DNA from: Curvularia sp. ZM96
Taxonomy: Eukaryota > Ascomycota > Dothideomycetes > Pleosporales > Pleosporaceae
Direction: 5' to 3'
Length of the DNA stretch: 64,000 bases
NCBI GenBank assembly: GCA_022457065.1
Contig: JAJGBQ010000005.1
Span: 2,852,001 to 2,916,000 of the forward strand
A program made the position numbers and the translations under genes. Below the pieces are notes generated by a model. The model did not search any database. It was not told the origin of the DNA and saw nothing but the letters and a program-made list of their open reading frames with translations. Below are positions 10,455 through 21,767 of the stretch, one piece after another (position 1 is the first letter of the stretch; each line of letters starts with the position of its first letter).

Positions 10455-12170
10455 CTACGACTTTGCAATCCTACCCACACCAACCACAGTCCAAAACGCC
10501 TCTTCTCTCTTCTCCCTCTCACCCTTATTTCCCCTCGAGTCGCCCAGCCCCCTCTCCTCAGCATTGACATCAGCCTCGAACTCTAGCCGCACGAAAATCG
10601 GTATCTCAAGCAAATCGTCGTCTTGGTCCAACTCCTCTTCCTCGCCTCCGACTTCGTCCAAAAAGCCCGGGATGACCTCGATAGCCACACTCGTCCAGTT
10701 GCGGCCCTTGTCCCATATCTTGCCGGCTTCGATTTGCCCCGTTTCGGCGTTAATGGTGGACCGGCGGGGCATGGGTGCGGGTGAAGACGATAGCGCGTCG
10801 TCCCAGACATCCGTGTTAGCGCCGACTTCGAACTCTGGACAGAGAATGGTCACGCGTGACGCTACCCTGCCTGGTGTTGTGCTGGATGTGGCTAGAGTGA
10901 CCCGTATGGGGTCGAAGAGAGGATTGCTGAGGTGCAGCAGAAAGTGTGCTGGAAGGCCTGGCCGAAGCGCGTTGTAGTTGAAGGGCGGCTGGGGTGGAGC
11001 TGGCGGAGCACCAGGCACAGGTGGGACGGATGGATGGTTAGGTGGAAGAGCGCGGACACTCAGTCGTGGAATGTGATTTAGGGCCAATAACTTGATCTTG
11101 TATCGTGTTGATGTGATTTTTGATTCGGGCTTTGCGAGAATGTGTCGGCATGATCGACATCGCTTGGAGCGTTTTGTGCAGAGCAGCGTTGGGATCGGTC
11201 GAAGCTCGTCTTGAGACTGCACGTGAGGGTCGAGCTGGGCGAGCTTTTGGGCTGGCGACAAGGTACTGCTCCAACCGCCGCGCTTGATTCGCTCAATGGC
11301 CGCGTTTTCTGCAGCAGGATCGTGTATTACCAGACCCTCTAGTTCCGACCCTGCTTCTCTCATGGGTGTCGGCTTGCTTCGCTTTGACTTTTTACTCGAT
11401 GTTGAGTACAAGTTCATGATGCGGGAGTATGCCGTTGGCGAGGAGAAGTTCATTTCGAGCGGATTCGAAGGAGTCTGAGCATCCAGTTCAGCCTTGTAGA
11501 AAGCAGCCAGATTTGCATATAGGTCGTCGCGCGAAGGCGGTTCGTATCCCCCCGCATACACGACAGTCGAGGCGCGAGCGTTTTGCGGATTCCTCGAGTC
11601 TCGCCGCTGGGCTTCCAACTCCTTGCGCCTCTCACGCTCCTTATCCCGCTCCTTGATGGATGGTATAGGTTTCCCCCCGTTTGCTATGCGTGCAATTTGC
11701 GAATATACGCCTGTATGCTTCTCAAACTCGATGCCCGTCTCTACCGTGCTCCAATGGCAGTATGGGCACGCCAAGATATGTCTGTCCGTTGCGCCCTGGT
11801 CCACATCGGGATTCTCGAGCAGATTGACCACCATGGGCGATATGCAGACGGGGCAGTTGAAGCAGTTGCGTGTGCATCTGTTCCCGTCGCTTTTGACTAC
11901 GGAGCTGGGAACCTCGAACAAGCAGTTGGGGCAGTACCAATTCAGCGTCTCTTCGATCACGCATCGTGGACACCGTATTTGCAGGCAGTCTTCGCAGTAG
12001 AGGAGGTGTTCGAGCGGGTAGAGGGCGAAATTGGAGCGTGGGTTTCGCGGGTCGAGTGTCTCTTCTTCGTCGTCGGTGGCTGCTAGGACGTGCGTGTGTG
12101 TTGTAGCCGTCACGTTGTTGCTGTCGAAGCAGTCGCATGCGTAGTATGTGTACGGAAATGCTTGTGCCAT
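10455..12170 (-). CDS. DCTN4: Dynactin subunit p62 (DCTN4 family)
   Basis: Single exon, 571 aa. The N-terminal half carries Cys pairs of the p62 zinc-binding region: CEDCLQIRCPRC, WYCPNCLFEVP, CFNCPVC and CPYCHWSTVETG. The C-terminal half is the beta-rich p62 body with linkers rich in Pro and Ser. Dynactin p62 caps the pointed end of the Arp1 filament and helps target dynein cargo; in Neurospora the orthologue is needed for nuclear movement. The family match over the Cys-rich part is clear. The gene is divergent from the NDUFAF5 gene across a 289-bp shared promoter. Confidence 0.88.
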   Translation of the reverse strand: MAQAFPYTYYACDCFDSNNVTATTHTHVLAATDDEEETLDPRNPRSNFALYPLEHLLYCEDCLQIRCPRCVIEETLNWYCPNCLFEVPSSVVKSDGNRCTRNCFNCPVCISPMVVNLLENPDVDQGATDRHILACPYCHWSTVETGIEFEKHTGVYSQIARIANGGKPIPSIKERDKERERRKELEAQRRDSRNPQNARASTVVYAGGYEPPSRDDLYANLAAFYKAELDAQTPSNPLEMNFSSPTAYSRIMNLYSTSSKKSKRSKPTPMREAGSELEGLVIHDPAAENAAIERIKRGGWSSTLSPAQKLAQLDPHVQSQDELRPIPTLLCTKRSKRCRSCRHILAKPESKITSTRYKIKLLALNHIPRLSVRALPPNHPSVPPVPGAPPAPPQPPFNYNALRPGLPAHFLLHLSNPLFDPIRVTLATSSTTPGRVASRVTILCPEFEVGANTDVWDDALSSSPAPMPRRSTINAETGQIEAGKIWDKGRNWTSVAIEVIPGFLDEVGGEEEELDQDDDLLEIPIFVRLEFEADVNAEERGLGDSRGNKGEREKREEAFWTVVGVGRIAKS

Positions 12171-12459
12171 TGTCGTATCCCCGAGCAGTTTTGGAATGTT
12201 ACCATCGGCTTCTTTTACTGTTTCACCCCCAAATACTCGCCTGGCTGGTCGTTACGTGCGGAGTGTGGAGATGAACTTTTGGAAGGCGGCGGAGGTACAG
12301 CTCGGTGGAGCCAAACGCCGATTGGCGGCGGAGCACTTAGCTTGCAACCAGCCAGGCATCTTGACGTATTGCTTTCTACATCTTCTCCCACTTCTTCTCT
12401 ACCCCTCTTGCGGAGAGAATTGCCTCTCTACTCACCTAATTGAACTGCCTGCCGCGAAT
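12171..12459. promoter_or_regulatory. Shared promoter between dynactin p62 and NDUFAF5
   Basis: Only 289 bp separate the two divergent start codons, so both promoters lie here. No TATA box is evident; GGCGG-type repeats (about 12283-12330) and a pyrimidine-rich stretch (12370-12410) are visible. Confidence 0.5.
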
Positions 12460-13574
12460 ATGGCTACCTTCTCTGTACGCGCCTTCATTCCGCCATTGAA
12501 GCGACGATGCTTTCCCCTCCAAAGCACGCGGCGCTATGCTGTTCAGGCTCCGGGAGCGCCAACGCTCGAGATATTCAGTGGCCAGCAAAAATGGATGCAG
12601 AAGGAAAGAGCTGCAAAGGATGTCGAGACGAGCAGGAGTGTGGATTACCTGAGGGATGAGGTCGCTTCACGGCTGTGTGAACGAGTTTTGGTAAAATTAT
12701 TTTGCTCCTTTGGGAAACGAACAATGGCTAATATTTGCAGGACATAAATCGACATTTTCCCAAGGTTCTTGACCTCGGCGCAAACTCATGCAACCTTGCT
12801 CGAGCTTTTACATTACCGTCTGAAGACACACCAGAAAATGGCCCCCGTTCCAAGCGCATTGGCACTATCACAGCCGCCGACACGTCCCGATCGTTACTCT
12901 ACCGAGATGCAGATTTGCCCTTTAACAAGGAGATTGATATTGTCCGAGACGTTCTCCCGACTTCTGAGCTACTTCCTTACGAAGCCAACACTTACGATGC
13001 TGTCCTGAGCAGTCTGAGCCTTCATTGGATCAATGACCTGCCCTCAGTCCTAGCCCAGGTCAACAATATTCTGAAACCCGACTGTCCTTTTATTGGCGTT
13101 ATGATGGGTGGTGACAGTTTGTATGAGCTCCGGACGTCGCTTCAACTCGCAGAGCTCGATCGAAGAGGTGGCGTCTCAACCCATACCTCGCCACTGGCAG
13201 ATGTAAAAGACGTCGGTGGTCTGTTGCAAAAGGCTGGCTTCAATCTTCTTACTGTAGATGTCGACGACATCGTCGTAGACTTCCCCGACACTTTCTCCTT
13301 GATGAAGGATCTGCAAGCTATGGGCGAGTCGAACGCTGTGTTGGCGCGAGAGAAGGGAGCCATACATCGGGATGTGCTCCTTGCCGCTGAGGGAATATAC
13401 AAGGAACTTCATGGCAATGAAGACGGCACGCTACCTGCCACTTTCAGGTTAATTTACATGATTGGCTGGAAGCATAGTCCAGACCAAGCAAAGCCCCTCG
13501 AACGGGGGACGGGCATGTTCAGCATCAAAGACTATCTAGAGAAGAACGGAGGAGTGGGTGAGGATAAAAAGTAG
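12460..13574 (+). CDS. NDUFAF5: Complex I assembly methyltransferase-like protein NDUFAF5
   Basis: Exons 12460-12690 and 12741-13574, a 50-nt GT-AG intron, phase 0, 354 aa. The N-terminus is a basic mitochondrial presequence (RAFIPPLKRR, STRRYA). The family's leading motif is seen as QKWMQKERAA, followed by VDYLRDEVASRLCERV. Motif I of the SAM-binding fold reads KVLDLGANSCNLAR; the usual GCG is GAN here. YDAVLSSLSLHWINDLP is motif IV, typical for the family. NDUFAF5 acts in the mitochondrial matrix in early complex I assembly. The shape is a class I SAM-dependent fold, and the full set of motifs makes the call firm. Confidence 0.87.
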
Positions 13575-13880
13575 GAACTTTGGGACTATAATCGATAGAT
13601 TCTAGCGTCGCACAAATCATCTAGGGGCAATAGACTTAAAAATCCCAGAAGTTTCCATCGACCTCCAGGCGAGTTATGACTGCAGACGCCTGATGGTTGT
13701 TTGAGTGGAAAACGAGCATTGCAAACGCAATTGGAAGGCCAAACGCCCACTGATGCCTGCTTGTTTGCTCTTGGCTCATCGACACGAACCGCGCTAGTTT
13801 TTATTTCACGTGCTTCGCCTTGAGCAGACAGTTGTAGCTGTTGGTACTTTACTCAACCGTACGTAGGCGCGGCCGCCACA
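13575..13880. other. Intergenic region
   Basis: 306 bp between tandem genes. No open frame or repeat of note. Confidence 0.4.
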
Positions 13881-15364
13881 ATGCACTACCGCAGCATAGA
13901 TATCGCACTCCACTCACAGCTCAATATCGAGGCGCTTCCTGAATATCATCCCATTCCCAGAGATGACCACACTGCCCCCGACACCACCAGCTTTATGCCC
14001 GAGCTGTTCGACAGCCAGACATCAACATGTAGCGTGTTTGTACCTGTCATGCCAGGAGGTACTTTCTGGATAAAATATCGCGTGCGTCCGCCAGTTCCTG
14101 AGGAGCAATATTTTCTCTTCAAGCTGTACATTGACGGCGCCCACATCGTGAACTGGTCGACTGGGAAAGCCGAAGGCTGGAAAGGCAAGACCATGTTTGG
14201 CCTGTTTGAGAGCCCCGAAGACATGCGAGGCAAGAGGAGGATTGAGAAGCGCATGTTTTATTTCGTGCCGCCAGATGGAAAGAAGAAGCATTGGGGTTGC
14301 GATACGGATACGTTCGACGAGAAAGCCTGCGTTGAGATACGAGTGCATCGCGCAGGAGCAAGAAAACGGGTCCAGAGGGAGGTAGAGGAGTATGTGGCTA
14401 CACCGCACGCGAAGAAGAATACAGGTATCACGTAAGTAGGAAGCTGACACTGGAAAGAACCCGTGCTAATCGTTGCAGCCTTGTCAATGCCGGACAGGCT
14501 GGTCGAGAACAACCAAAACGCTTCTACAAATTTGCACTCATCGACCCTGTAGACCAGCCTTTCGCGACATTTCGGTACTTTTACCGCACTCGAGACCAAT
14601 TGCGAGACTTGGGGGTCCTTCGCCCAAGCCCCAACAGTGTTGAAGAGGAGAATGATCTCCCTGTTATAGAACCGCATGACGGAAGCACAAGCAGCCTGAT
14701 TGCAGAGCGAGATCGCTGCACTTCCGTCAACAGCAAATTGCAGAATGGATCAAAGAACTACAAAAGAGATAGCACTGGATCGAAGAAGTCGATTACAGTC
14801 AGCAAGAGAGAGCGGTCCAGGGCAACTTTCCGTCCAATTCGACGCATATCAGCGAAGCCACGAAGGCTGTGTTTGATAAAGGGGTTGAAGGGTCAGGCAC
14901 GAGCACATGTCCCGCACAATGCACCCAAAGTCAAGACAGAAATATCAGGTGGAAAGTTCACTGAAATGTTCGATGAGCAGGCATCGCAAGAAGATAGCTT
15001 CGTGTGTGTACCGCCAAAGTCACATCGCTTGTCTATCCCGCCTTCAATTAAGTTGGAACCTACAGAAGTGACGGTACGACCGCTCCCCAGCCCACCACGG
15101 AAGGAAAGCCCTCAGTCACCTACCGCTTACTGCCCTCATCCGGTGGACCCCACGAATAATTGGATTGTGTGTACTCCAAGTCCCGTCAAGGCATTCAGAG
15201 AAGAGTTTGACACACCGTCGCCGGGAAAACGCGCAGGACGGTGCCGCACAGCCTTCTCGTTGATGGGCATGATTTCGTCTGTATGGAAGCATCGGAGTCT
15301 GCGAACACCAGATCAAGCCGCATCTGCGGAGAGCTTCGTGGCGGCGCCTAGCCTGCAGCGGTAA
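13881..15364 (+). CDS. Conserved hypothetical protein, fungal
   Basis: Exons 13881-14431 and 14479-15364; a 47-nt intron (GTAAGT donor, GCTAAT branch, TTGCAG acceptor) joins in phase 2, giving 478 aa. Residues about 50-210 look like one globular domain: VPVMPGGTFWIKYRV, FLFKLYIDGAHIVNWSTG, GWKGKTMFGLFE and RRIEKRMFYFVP suggest a beta-sandwich with regularly spaced aromatic and basic strands. After about residue 240 the chain is basic and low in complexity, rich in Ser, Lys and Arg, with possible nuclear signals and Pro-rich repeats. No catalytic motif is recognised. The pattern resembles domain-of-unknown-function proteins common in Dothideomycetes, from general familiarity only. Confidence 0.7.
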
Positions 15365-15760
15365 CTGTATCTAGTCTAGTGGAATGTCGGCTGTCATTGC
15401 TGAAAGAGACATGCGTGAGTGTCATATAGGCCAGCAAGAAAGTCTTTTGTTTCTGACTTAACAATTGACCAGCGATGTGAGAATGGAATGACGTGAGATG
15501 TCAGGCCGCGTCAGACGAAACATGGGGTGATAGCTGACCCATGTAATGATGCAAGGCACCCGTCGCTGATTGGCTGCTCCACAACCCCGCAAACTGCAGC
15601 CACCCCAAGCTCTCATGCTACGGCTGAGAGCTCCAGCCTCCAACACAACCTCGACTCTATTGTATATTGTATACTTGTAGCACCAAGTTCATGTTTCCGC
15701 AGTTGTATTAGCCAGTTTATTCGTTTTGTTTGTGTCATCGTTTGCACCTGGGCCGCTCCG
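15365..15760. other. Intergenic region and glutaminase promoter
   Basis: 396 bp. No gene seen. A TGTATATTGTATACTTG stretch near 15661 is a possible TATA-like element about 100 bp before the glutaminase ATG. Confidence 0.35.
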
Positions 15761-18362
15761 ATGCGCTCTCTCAGTGTAGTCGCTGCGGCGCTTCTAGCAA
15801 GCGTCATCGAGGCCTCGACTCTCCAGCCTCCGGTGCTTCCGTTGATCGTGCGCAACCCATACTTGAGCACATGGCTTCAGAATGCGCGTGAAGAGCCCTG
15901 GAGCAAATGGCCCATGTTTTGGACTGGTGCAGACGTATGTTACCCTACCGTTTCCACAGCGTTGTTGCTCCAAGCTACATCCGACAATGTACTTACAAGC
16001 TCGGCATAGGTTGGGTTCAGCGTGCTTGCATCGCTTCCTGACGAGAACCAAGTATTTCCACTATTGGGCAGACCTCATGACTCGTTGGATAAAGACGACA
16101 AACGGCATGTCTAACCTTGTTGCATGTGCCATGTTCGACGCTGACTCGATGGTTGTGCAGCTATAAGATAGCTTATCCCGTATACAAAGGCGCCAAGTAC
16201 GACGCGTCCACCACGAACCTCACGTATTCGCTTCATGTGTCCGAGAAATCCCACAAAGCGGAAGATGTCGAAATCACCTTGTCCTTCCTCTCTCCCATAA
16301 CGCCTACATCAACCTTGCGACAGACTCTTCCAGCAGCTTACTTCTCGGTATACGTAGAAGGCAGTGTTGATGTCAACATATATGTCGATGTGAATGGACA
16401 ATGGGTTAGCGGCAAGAGGGAGAGTCTTATAGAGTGGGATCTTTTCCAGCACATAGCGCCCGGGCTAAAGGACAAGTTGAAGACATGGCAAGTCAAGCGT
16501 CAAGTTGAACAGCTCTTTACCGAAACAAATGATCAGCCTGAGTGGGGTCAGCTGCACTTCACAGGCCCAGCGGACGTGGATCACGAGTCTGGTACTTCGG
16601 CCTTGCTCCGCCAGAGATTCGCTCGCACTGGAACGCTTCAGAACAAGGTAGATGGGAATTTCCGTGCCATTATGGATGAGGAGCCAGTTTTTGCTTTTGC
16701 AAAATCCTTTAAGCTGGCAAAGTCGAGTGCTGCTTCGAAAGCTAGTGGCAGTGTTCTATTTACCCTCACACATGTCCAGGACCCAGTAACACAGTATGCG
16801 TCTGCTCGCGGCCTTACCTTCATGCGTCCCCTATGGAAATCATGGTTCCATACCGAAGACAAGCTTATCCAGTTTCACTATGGCGACTTTGCCACTGCCA
16901 GCAGTCTGGCCAGCAATTACTCGGAGCAGCTACGCATTGACGCCTATGAATCCGGCTCAACTAACTATGTCGATATCGTGGCCTTGTCTGCACGACAAGT
17001 GATGGGCGCGACCAGCTTTTCCGGCACCAAAGAAAACCCACTGCTCTTCCTCAAGGAGATCTCCTCAAACGGAAACTGCCAAACTGTCGATGTCATCTTC
17101 CCAGCTTTCCCGTTCTTCCTCTATACACAGCCCCGATGGTTGGCGTATCTTCTCGAGCCCCTCCTTGAACACCAGCTTAGCGGGCAGTATCCCAACAAAT
17201 ACTCGATGCATGATCTGGGAGCCCACTTCCCTAACCTGACCGGACATGCTGATGGAAGGGATGAGTATATGCCGGTTGAGGAATGCGGTGACATGCTTAT
17301 CATGGGTTTGGCATTAGTCAATTCGTTAAGCTACAGCTCTCATGCCGAAGCTCAATCCATTTGGTCAGCCGTTGGCCATGCCGGGAACACGAAAGAACGT
17401 AGTGATAGCGTTTTCGGTCTTACCAGTGTCGGATCATATGACGGCATCGATTATATTGATGAAGTCTGGGGTGGAAGTACGAAAGGTGTCGATCAGGCCA
17501 AGAAGTGGCTTGAAGGGAGCTACGACCTTTGGAAACAATGGACAGGTTATCTTGTGGAAGATGCACTTGAACCACACAATCAGCGTAAGGACGTAAACTC
17601 TGACTTTTCAGACTTTGGCTAACCAAAACATTAGTTTCCACTGATGATTTTGCGGGATGGCTGCCGCTTCAGACCAATCTTGCCCTGAAGGGTATTGTCG
17701 GCATCAAAGCTTTCAGCGAGATTGCAGATCTCATGGACCGACCCGGTGACGCGGAGAAGTATCGCAACATTTCCAACACATACATCAAGAAATGGCAAGA
17801 GTATGCTATTTCACGCGACGGCACACACGCCAAGCTTGCCTACAACTGGTATGGAAGCTGGACCACGCTATACTCGTTGTACGCGGATGCGGTCCTGTGT
17901 TTCCATCCCACTTTCACAAATTCGTCATCCACAGTTGAAAAGTCGGATTATGCATCCGGCGGGAACGACGCACAGAGACTATTGACACCCTCCAAAGGTG
18001 GCTCTGGTCGGACTCCTATCACCCAGGACTTCATACCGGACTCTGTCTATTCCCTCCAAAGTGAGTGGTATGGCAATGTTATGCAGAAATACGGACTGCC
18101 TCTCGACTCCCGTCATCTATACACTAAATCAGACTGGGAATTTGAGGCCGCGGCTGTTGCCAGCAAGAAGGTGCGCTCCGAGATACTGGATCGCGTTGCC
18201 TTGTGGTTAAACGAGACGGTCACGGACCGACCTTTTACTGATCTTTACGTGACCGAGGGCGATGGTGGCTTCCCTGGGCCATGGTTCTTTGCCCGGCCAG
18301 TTGTTGGTGGACATTTCGCATTCTTGACGCTGGAGAGAGCTTGTGGTGGAGGAAAGAAGTAG
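15761..18362 (+). CDS. gtaA: Secreted GtaA-type glutaminase
   Basis: Four exons: 15761-15934, 16010-16104, 16161-17584, 17635-18362; 806 aa. Intron 2 (16105-16160) starts with GC, not GT: only a GC-AG splice keeps the frame from PLLGRPHDSLDKDDK into YKIAYPVYKGAKYDASTTNL. A signal peptide (MRSLSVVAAALLASVIEA) precedes the mature protein. Family blocks include WPMFWTGAD-VGFSVLASLPDENQVFPLLG, KYDASTTNLTY, GDMLIMGLA, LSTDDFAGWLPLQTNLALKG and AYNWYGSWTTLYSLYADAVL, matching Aspergillus GtaA, an extracellular enzyme that hydrolyses L-glutamine to glutamate and ammonia. N-glycosylation sequons occur. It is somewhat longer than the Aspergillus protein, as I recall that family. Confidence 0.88.
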
Positions 18363-18775
18363 AACTGCTGTAGGTAGACTAGGTGGCGAGCAATAGCTTG
18401 TGTTGTTGATGGCTGCGAAGATAACATTAGACGTCCTAAACTCCTGTCTGTTTGGCAATTGTCTTCGCATTTCGATGGTACCAGGCATGGTTGATGTTGC
18501 ATTGTTCTTGTCGTAGGGTCTGCAGCTTACTACCTACCCAATCCTTGCTTTGTTCTGAATGTGGCACGCATGAAAGGGATTGCCCAATTGACCTTGACGG
18601 CTTTGGGTAAAGCGCCTGTCTAAGTATACGCGAATAGAACAAAGACTACACAGAACGACGATATTGTTTTTAAGTTGTTTAGCATAGCGCTCTACTCAGT
18701 AACACCTTTCGCAATTTTTGCAGACCGAATCCAAGATTTTCACCTGCTTAAACCACCAACACTTAAACAGCCAGG
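18363..18775. other. Intergenic region
   Basis: 413 bp between tandem genes; nothing beyond expected 3' and 5' flanks is seen. Confidence 0.4.
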
Positions 18776-20146
18776 ATGGTCCTCTATCATGACGATGGAA
18801 GAGTTGTAATTGAACACGAACAATATCTTGAAACAGAAGCAAGGAGAGATGTTAGAAACGCAATGCAACCATATACAGATCAGGTTGATGTGTATAAGCA
18901 AAGGAACGGACGGGCATCTGCTCAAGATGTGCAAATAATTGTTGACCCACAACACTTCCGGACCCTATATTGCGAGCGATTTGATGGATGGGGTAGTGAC
19001 TTCCAATGGATCAACAGGTTCCAGCAGAAAGAAGAGAAGGCTATAGAGACGCCCCTTTGTCGCGAGACTTTGATATTATGCTCGAGCACTGCCAGGGATC
19101 ATTTTACGTACAACCCTAGCAGCAACGAGTTACGTTTGCCAGTCACTTATCCGCGCAATCACGAAACTGCTCAGAGTGACGACCAAATGGCTTACATACG
19201 CGCCGACGAGATTGAACAATATATCGTCCCATGGCTTGACAAAGTGAAAGCGCATATGAACAGTCAAAAGCACACGGATAATTCCGGGAATGCCAAGCCA
19301 GGAGCATTCAATAAGATTCGAAACCAGGAGACGAGAGAATATCTCACGAGGCCGGGTGGTCCGATGGCAATAGAGATACCCGATGATCTTCTGGAAAAGA
19401 TTCACCTCTACAACGCAATGCTTCAACTCGGCTTACCAAAGTTCGTCCAGCTTCCACTCATCGACGCGCTAGTTTTGCAAATGTACAAGACAAAACTATC
19501 CGAATGCCATCTTGCTACCCTGGAAATAACAGTCGGACGCTTCTATTCGCGAGGCCTCGCCATCCTCGATCCTGTCATGAACCACTTCATCGGCACCTAT
19601 GCGCGCCGCTCTCTTGACGACCGCAGCAACCCCGATCCCCAGGGTCCCCGCAAGAGAAAGCGAAAACCAAAGCGCGACCCATTGGAGAAGCGCTCAAAAG
19701 ACCTGATTCGAGCCGACGGCACCCCAGAGACGAAATTTAACGGAGAGAGGAACCTCTCGGTTAAGTTCCGCTACACGAAAAGAAAGTACCTCGAGTTTGC
19801 TGAGCAGAAAGTACGACGAGGCAAGTTGGGCAGAGATACGTATGTGCTTCCTCCTGAACTACCAGTGCTGGGTCACTGTATCAAGCATTGGTCTGGCGTG
19901 CGCACAGATGGTAGTGTGGCTCCTAAACGCACTGAGTTTCCGCTCAATGTTGGCTTGCAGAGAAAGTTTATTCGCAGGGATGTGGCGATACCGGTGGACG
20001 TGGAGGATTGTGAGGAGGTGTCGACGATTCGCTTGGACGACTTTTCCGCGCGACCAGGAGGAGGAGGAGGAGAATCAGGAGGATCAGGAGGGGTAGGGGG
20101 AGGGAGAAGTGGAGGAGAGCAGGAGTCTGACCTGGAATTGATTTGA
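18776..20146 (+). CDS. Hypothetical protein with basic NLS and Gly-rich tail
   Basis: Single exon, 456 aa. Not recognised. Residues about 195-275 (IPDDLLEKIHLYNAMLQLGL, then LPLIDALVLQMY, ITVGRFYSRGL) form helices that resemble the C-terminal part of fungal BTB-domain proteins, but the BTB fold itself is not evident upstream. A strong basic cluster (RKRKRKPKR, about residue 291) is a likely nuclear signal. The C-terminus is almost pure Gly/Ser (about residues 427-447) followed by an acidic end. The frame is long and uninterrupted, so the gene is probably real; function unknown. Confidence 0.6.
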   Translation: MVLYHDDGRVVIEHEQYLETEARRDVRNAMQPYTDQVDVYKQRNGRASAQDVQIIVDPQHFRTLYCERFDGWGSDFQWINRFQQKEEKAIETPLCRETLILCSSTARDHFTYNPSSNELRLPVTYPRNHETAQSDDQMAYIRADEIEQYIVPWLDKVKAHMNSQKHTDNSGNAKPGAFNKIRNQETREYLTRPGGPMAIEIPDDLLEKIHLYNAMLQLGLPKFVQLPLIDALVLQMYKTKLSECHLATLEITVGRFYSRGLAILDPVMNHFIGTYARRSLDDRSNPDPQGPRKRKRKPKRDPLEKRSKDLIRADGTPETKFNGERNLSVKFRYTKRKYLEFAEQKVRRGKLGRDTYVLPPELPVLGHCIKHWSGVRTDGSVAPKRTEFPLNVGLQRKFIRRDVAIPVDVEDCEEVSTIRLDDFSARPGGGGGESGGSGGVGGGRSGGEQESDLELI

Positions 20147-20228
20147 TAGTGTGTAAGATCAACAGTCTTCAGCATAACCGTGTATTCGATCCATAAAATA
20201 GTTCAACATAATAGATACAAGGTTTTAC

Positions 20229-21477
20229 CTATGTCTCGCGGTTGAGTAAAAGAGCGTGTTTCCTCCAAACAAACCCTACTTCCACACCAACAGGAACAAA
20301 TACTAACACAGCCACAATTTGTCCAAAAGTCCACTGTCCATCAGAGAAATTTCCTCCTGTTGCTCTAACCATGACGCTTTGGATGTCTCGCATCCGAAAG
20401 AATGCCCAAAACTGAACAACAAGAGTTATCGTAAGGATGGTATCAATGAGTCTTCTCGCATATGAGCCATAACAACCTTTTTGGTTAGACTCAAACGTGA
20501 ATATCCGTATCCAGGGGACTGCAACATCACTGCTACCATCAACGATAGATACTATGATCTTCGAGATGATCACGACCGATAAAAGCAGGTAGCTGATGAT
20601 GCCGAACGACGTGATGAGACTCTGCTCCTGTGGGCTCAACGTATGTAAGTCCTGGAAGCACACTGTTGCGATAGCATTCCATTCCGTCGCTGATATTACA
20701 GTTTCTGGGGTGTTCCCAATACGACTCTCACCTATATTGCCTTAGCCCAAGTTCGCCTTCGCACCAGATTCGCAACTCACCAAATGTGCCTCCCATACGG
20801 GAGAAAAATGGACCGAAACCCATAGCCCAGCAAATCACGATGGAGAGAAAACGTAGACCTTTGCGTGCTTCTCTGAGCGTGTTGCCGTCATCACCGTCAC
20901 ATCTAGTCAAGTTGCTCTGGTGGTCCTCGATAGCTATGCCAGCACGATCGGTAGCCCGATTTACGGACTCGACAGCGCCTCCATCTTCAACAAACATCTC
21001 CGGTCGCAGTACAAGCGGCAGTAGAGGCAAGAGAGTAAGTGACGATACCAACCAAGCGATCTCCAGCGTGAAAGCTCCCATCCCATCAGCATTGACACCA
21101 AAGTCCGCCCTAGTCAGCGTAATAATACTGGCGGTCTGAATAGCAAAGCAGAAAAACACTGCGCTGTCGTAAAACTTTTCTGTAGCACGCGCAAGCAACA
21201 ATCTCGGGACTTTACGCGTCCTTCTCTTGTTCCGCTTTGCTGCCAGACACACATAAGAAACTATCAAGCCAGCACAAATGACGCTCTCGAATAAGTACCC
21301 TATTGCAAGCCCAATTCCAGAAATGTCGGGATTTCCACTGCCCCACAGCGCACCGCATACCTCGGGTCTGCAGCTACTGACTTGGCTGAAATCGCCATTT
21401 GTGAGGTTCCGGAGGAGGTTGATGTAGCTTGTGAAGTCCTTCCGGGACGACAGCGCTACGCAGTCGGTGTCGTTCAT
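20229..21477 (-). CDS. Multi-pass membrane protein of unknown function
   Basis: Exons 21477-20781 and 20731-20229; a 49-nt intron (GTGAGT donor, TATAG acceptor) joins in phase 1, giving 399 aa. The start MNDTDCVALSS is chosen over an ATG 23 codons upstream. A Cys-containing N-terminal head (SSCRPEVCGALWGSGNPDIS) precedes about seven hydrophobic segments, among them IGLAIGYLFESVICAGLIVSY, AVFFCFAIQTASIITL, IISYLLLSVVIISKIIVSIV and IVAVLVFVPVGVEVGF. The CxxxxCGALWG(S/T)GNPDISGIG head is familiar from uncharacterised fungal membrane proteins. A receptor-like seven-helix topology is possible but unproven. Its 3' end meets the 3' end of the preceding gene within 82 bp. Confidence 0.72.
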
Positions 21478-21767
21478 ATTTTGGCTGTTGTGTGGTGGAG
21501 AGGGAAAAGCTTTATGAGCGAGGGGAAACGGCAGCTGAGAGAACATTGATCAAACAAGGTTTACATAGTTTTTTTTGGAGGATGAAGGGTGTCTTGTGGT
21601 CGATCTGAACCCCTCCTTTCGTTTCATTTTTCCGTATGTAGGTAGAGTCGGCTTGACGCCACAGTGCGGCTGAGTATGCGTCTTAGAGACAGAGCTGGGT
21701 ACTTATCTAGACAGCGTCCCGGTCTTGAGAAGATAATTGATCCGTAAAGCGACAGTAAACTGAAAAC

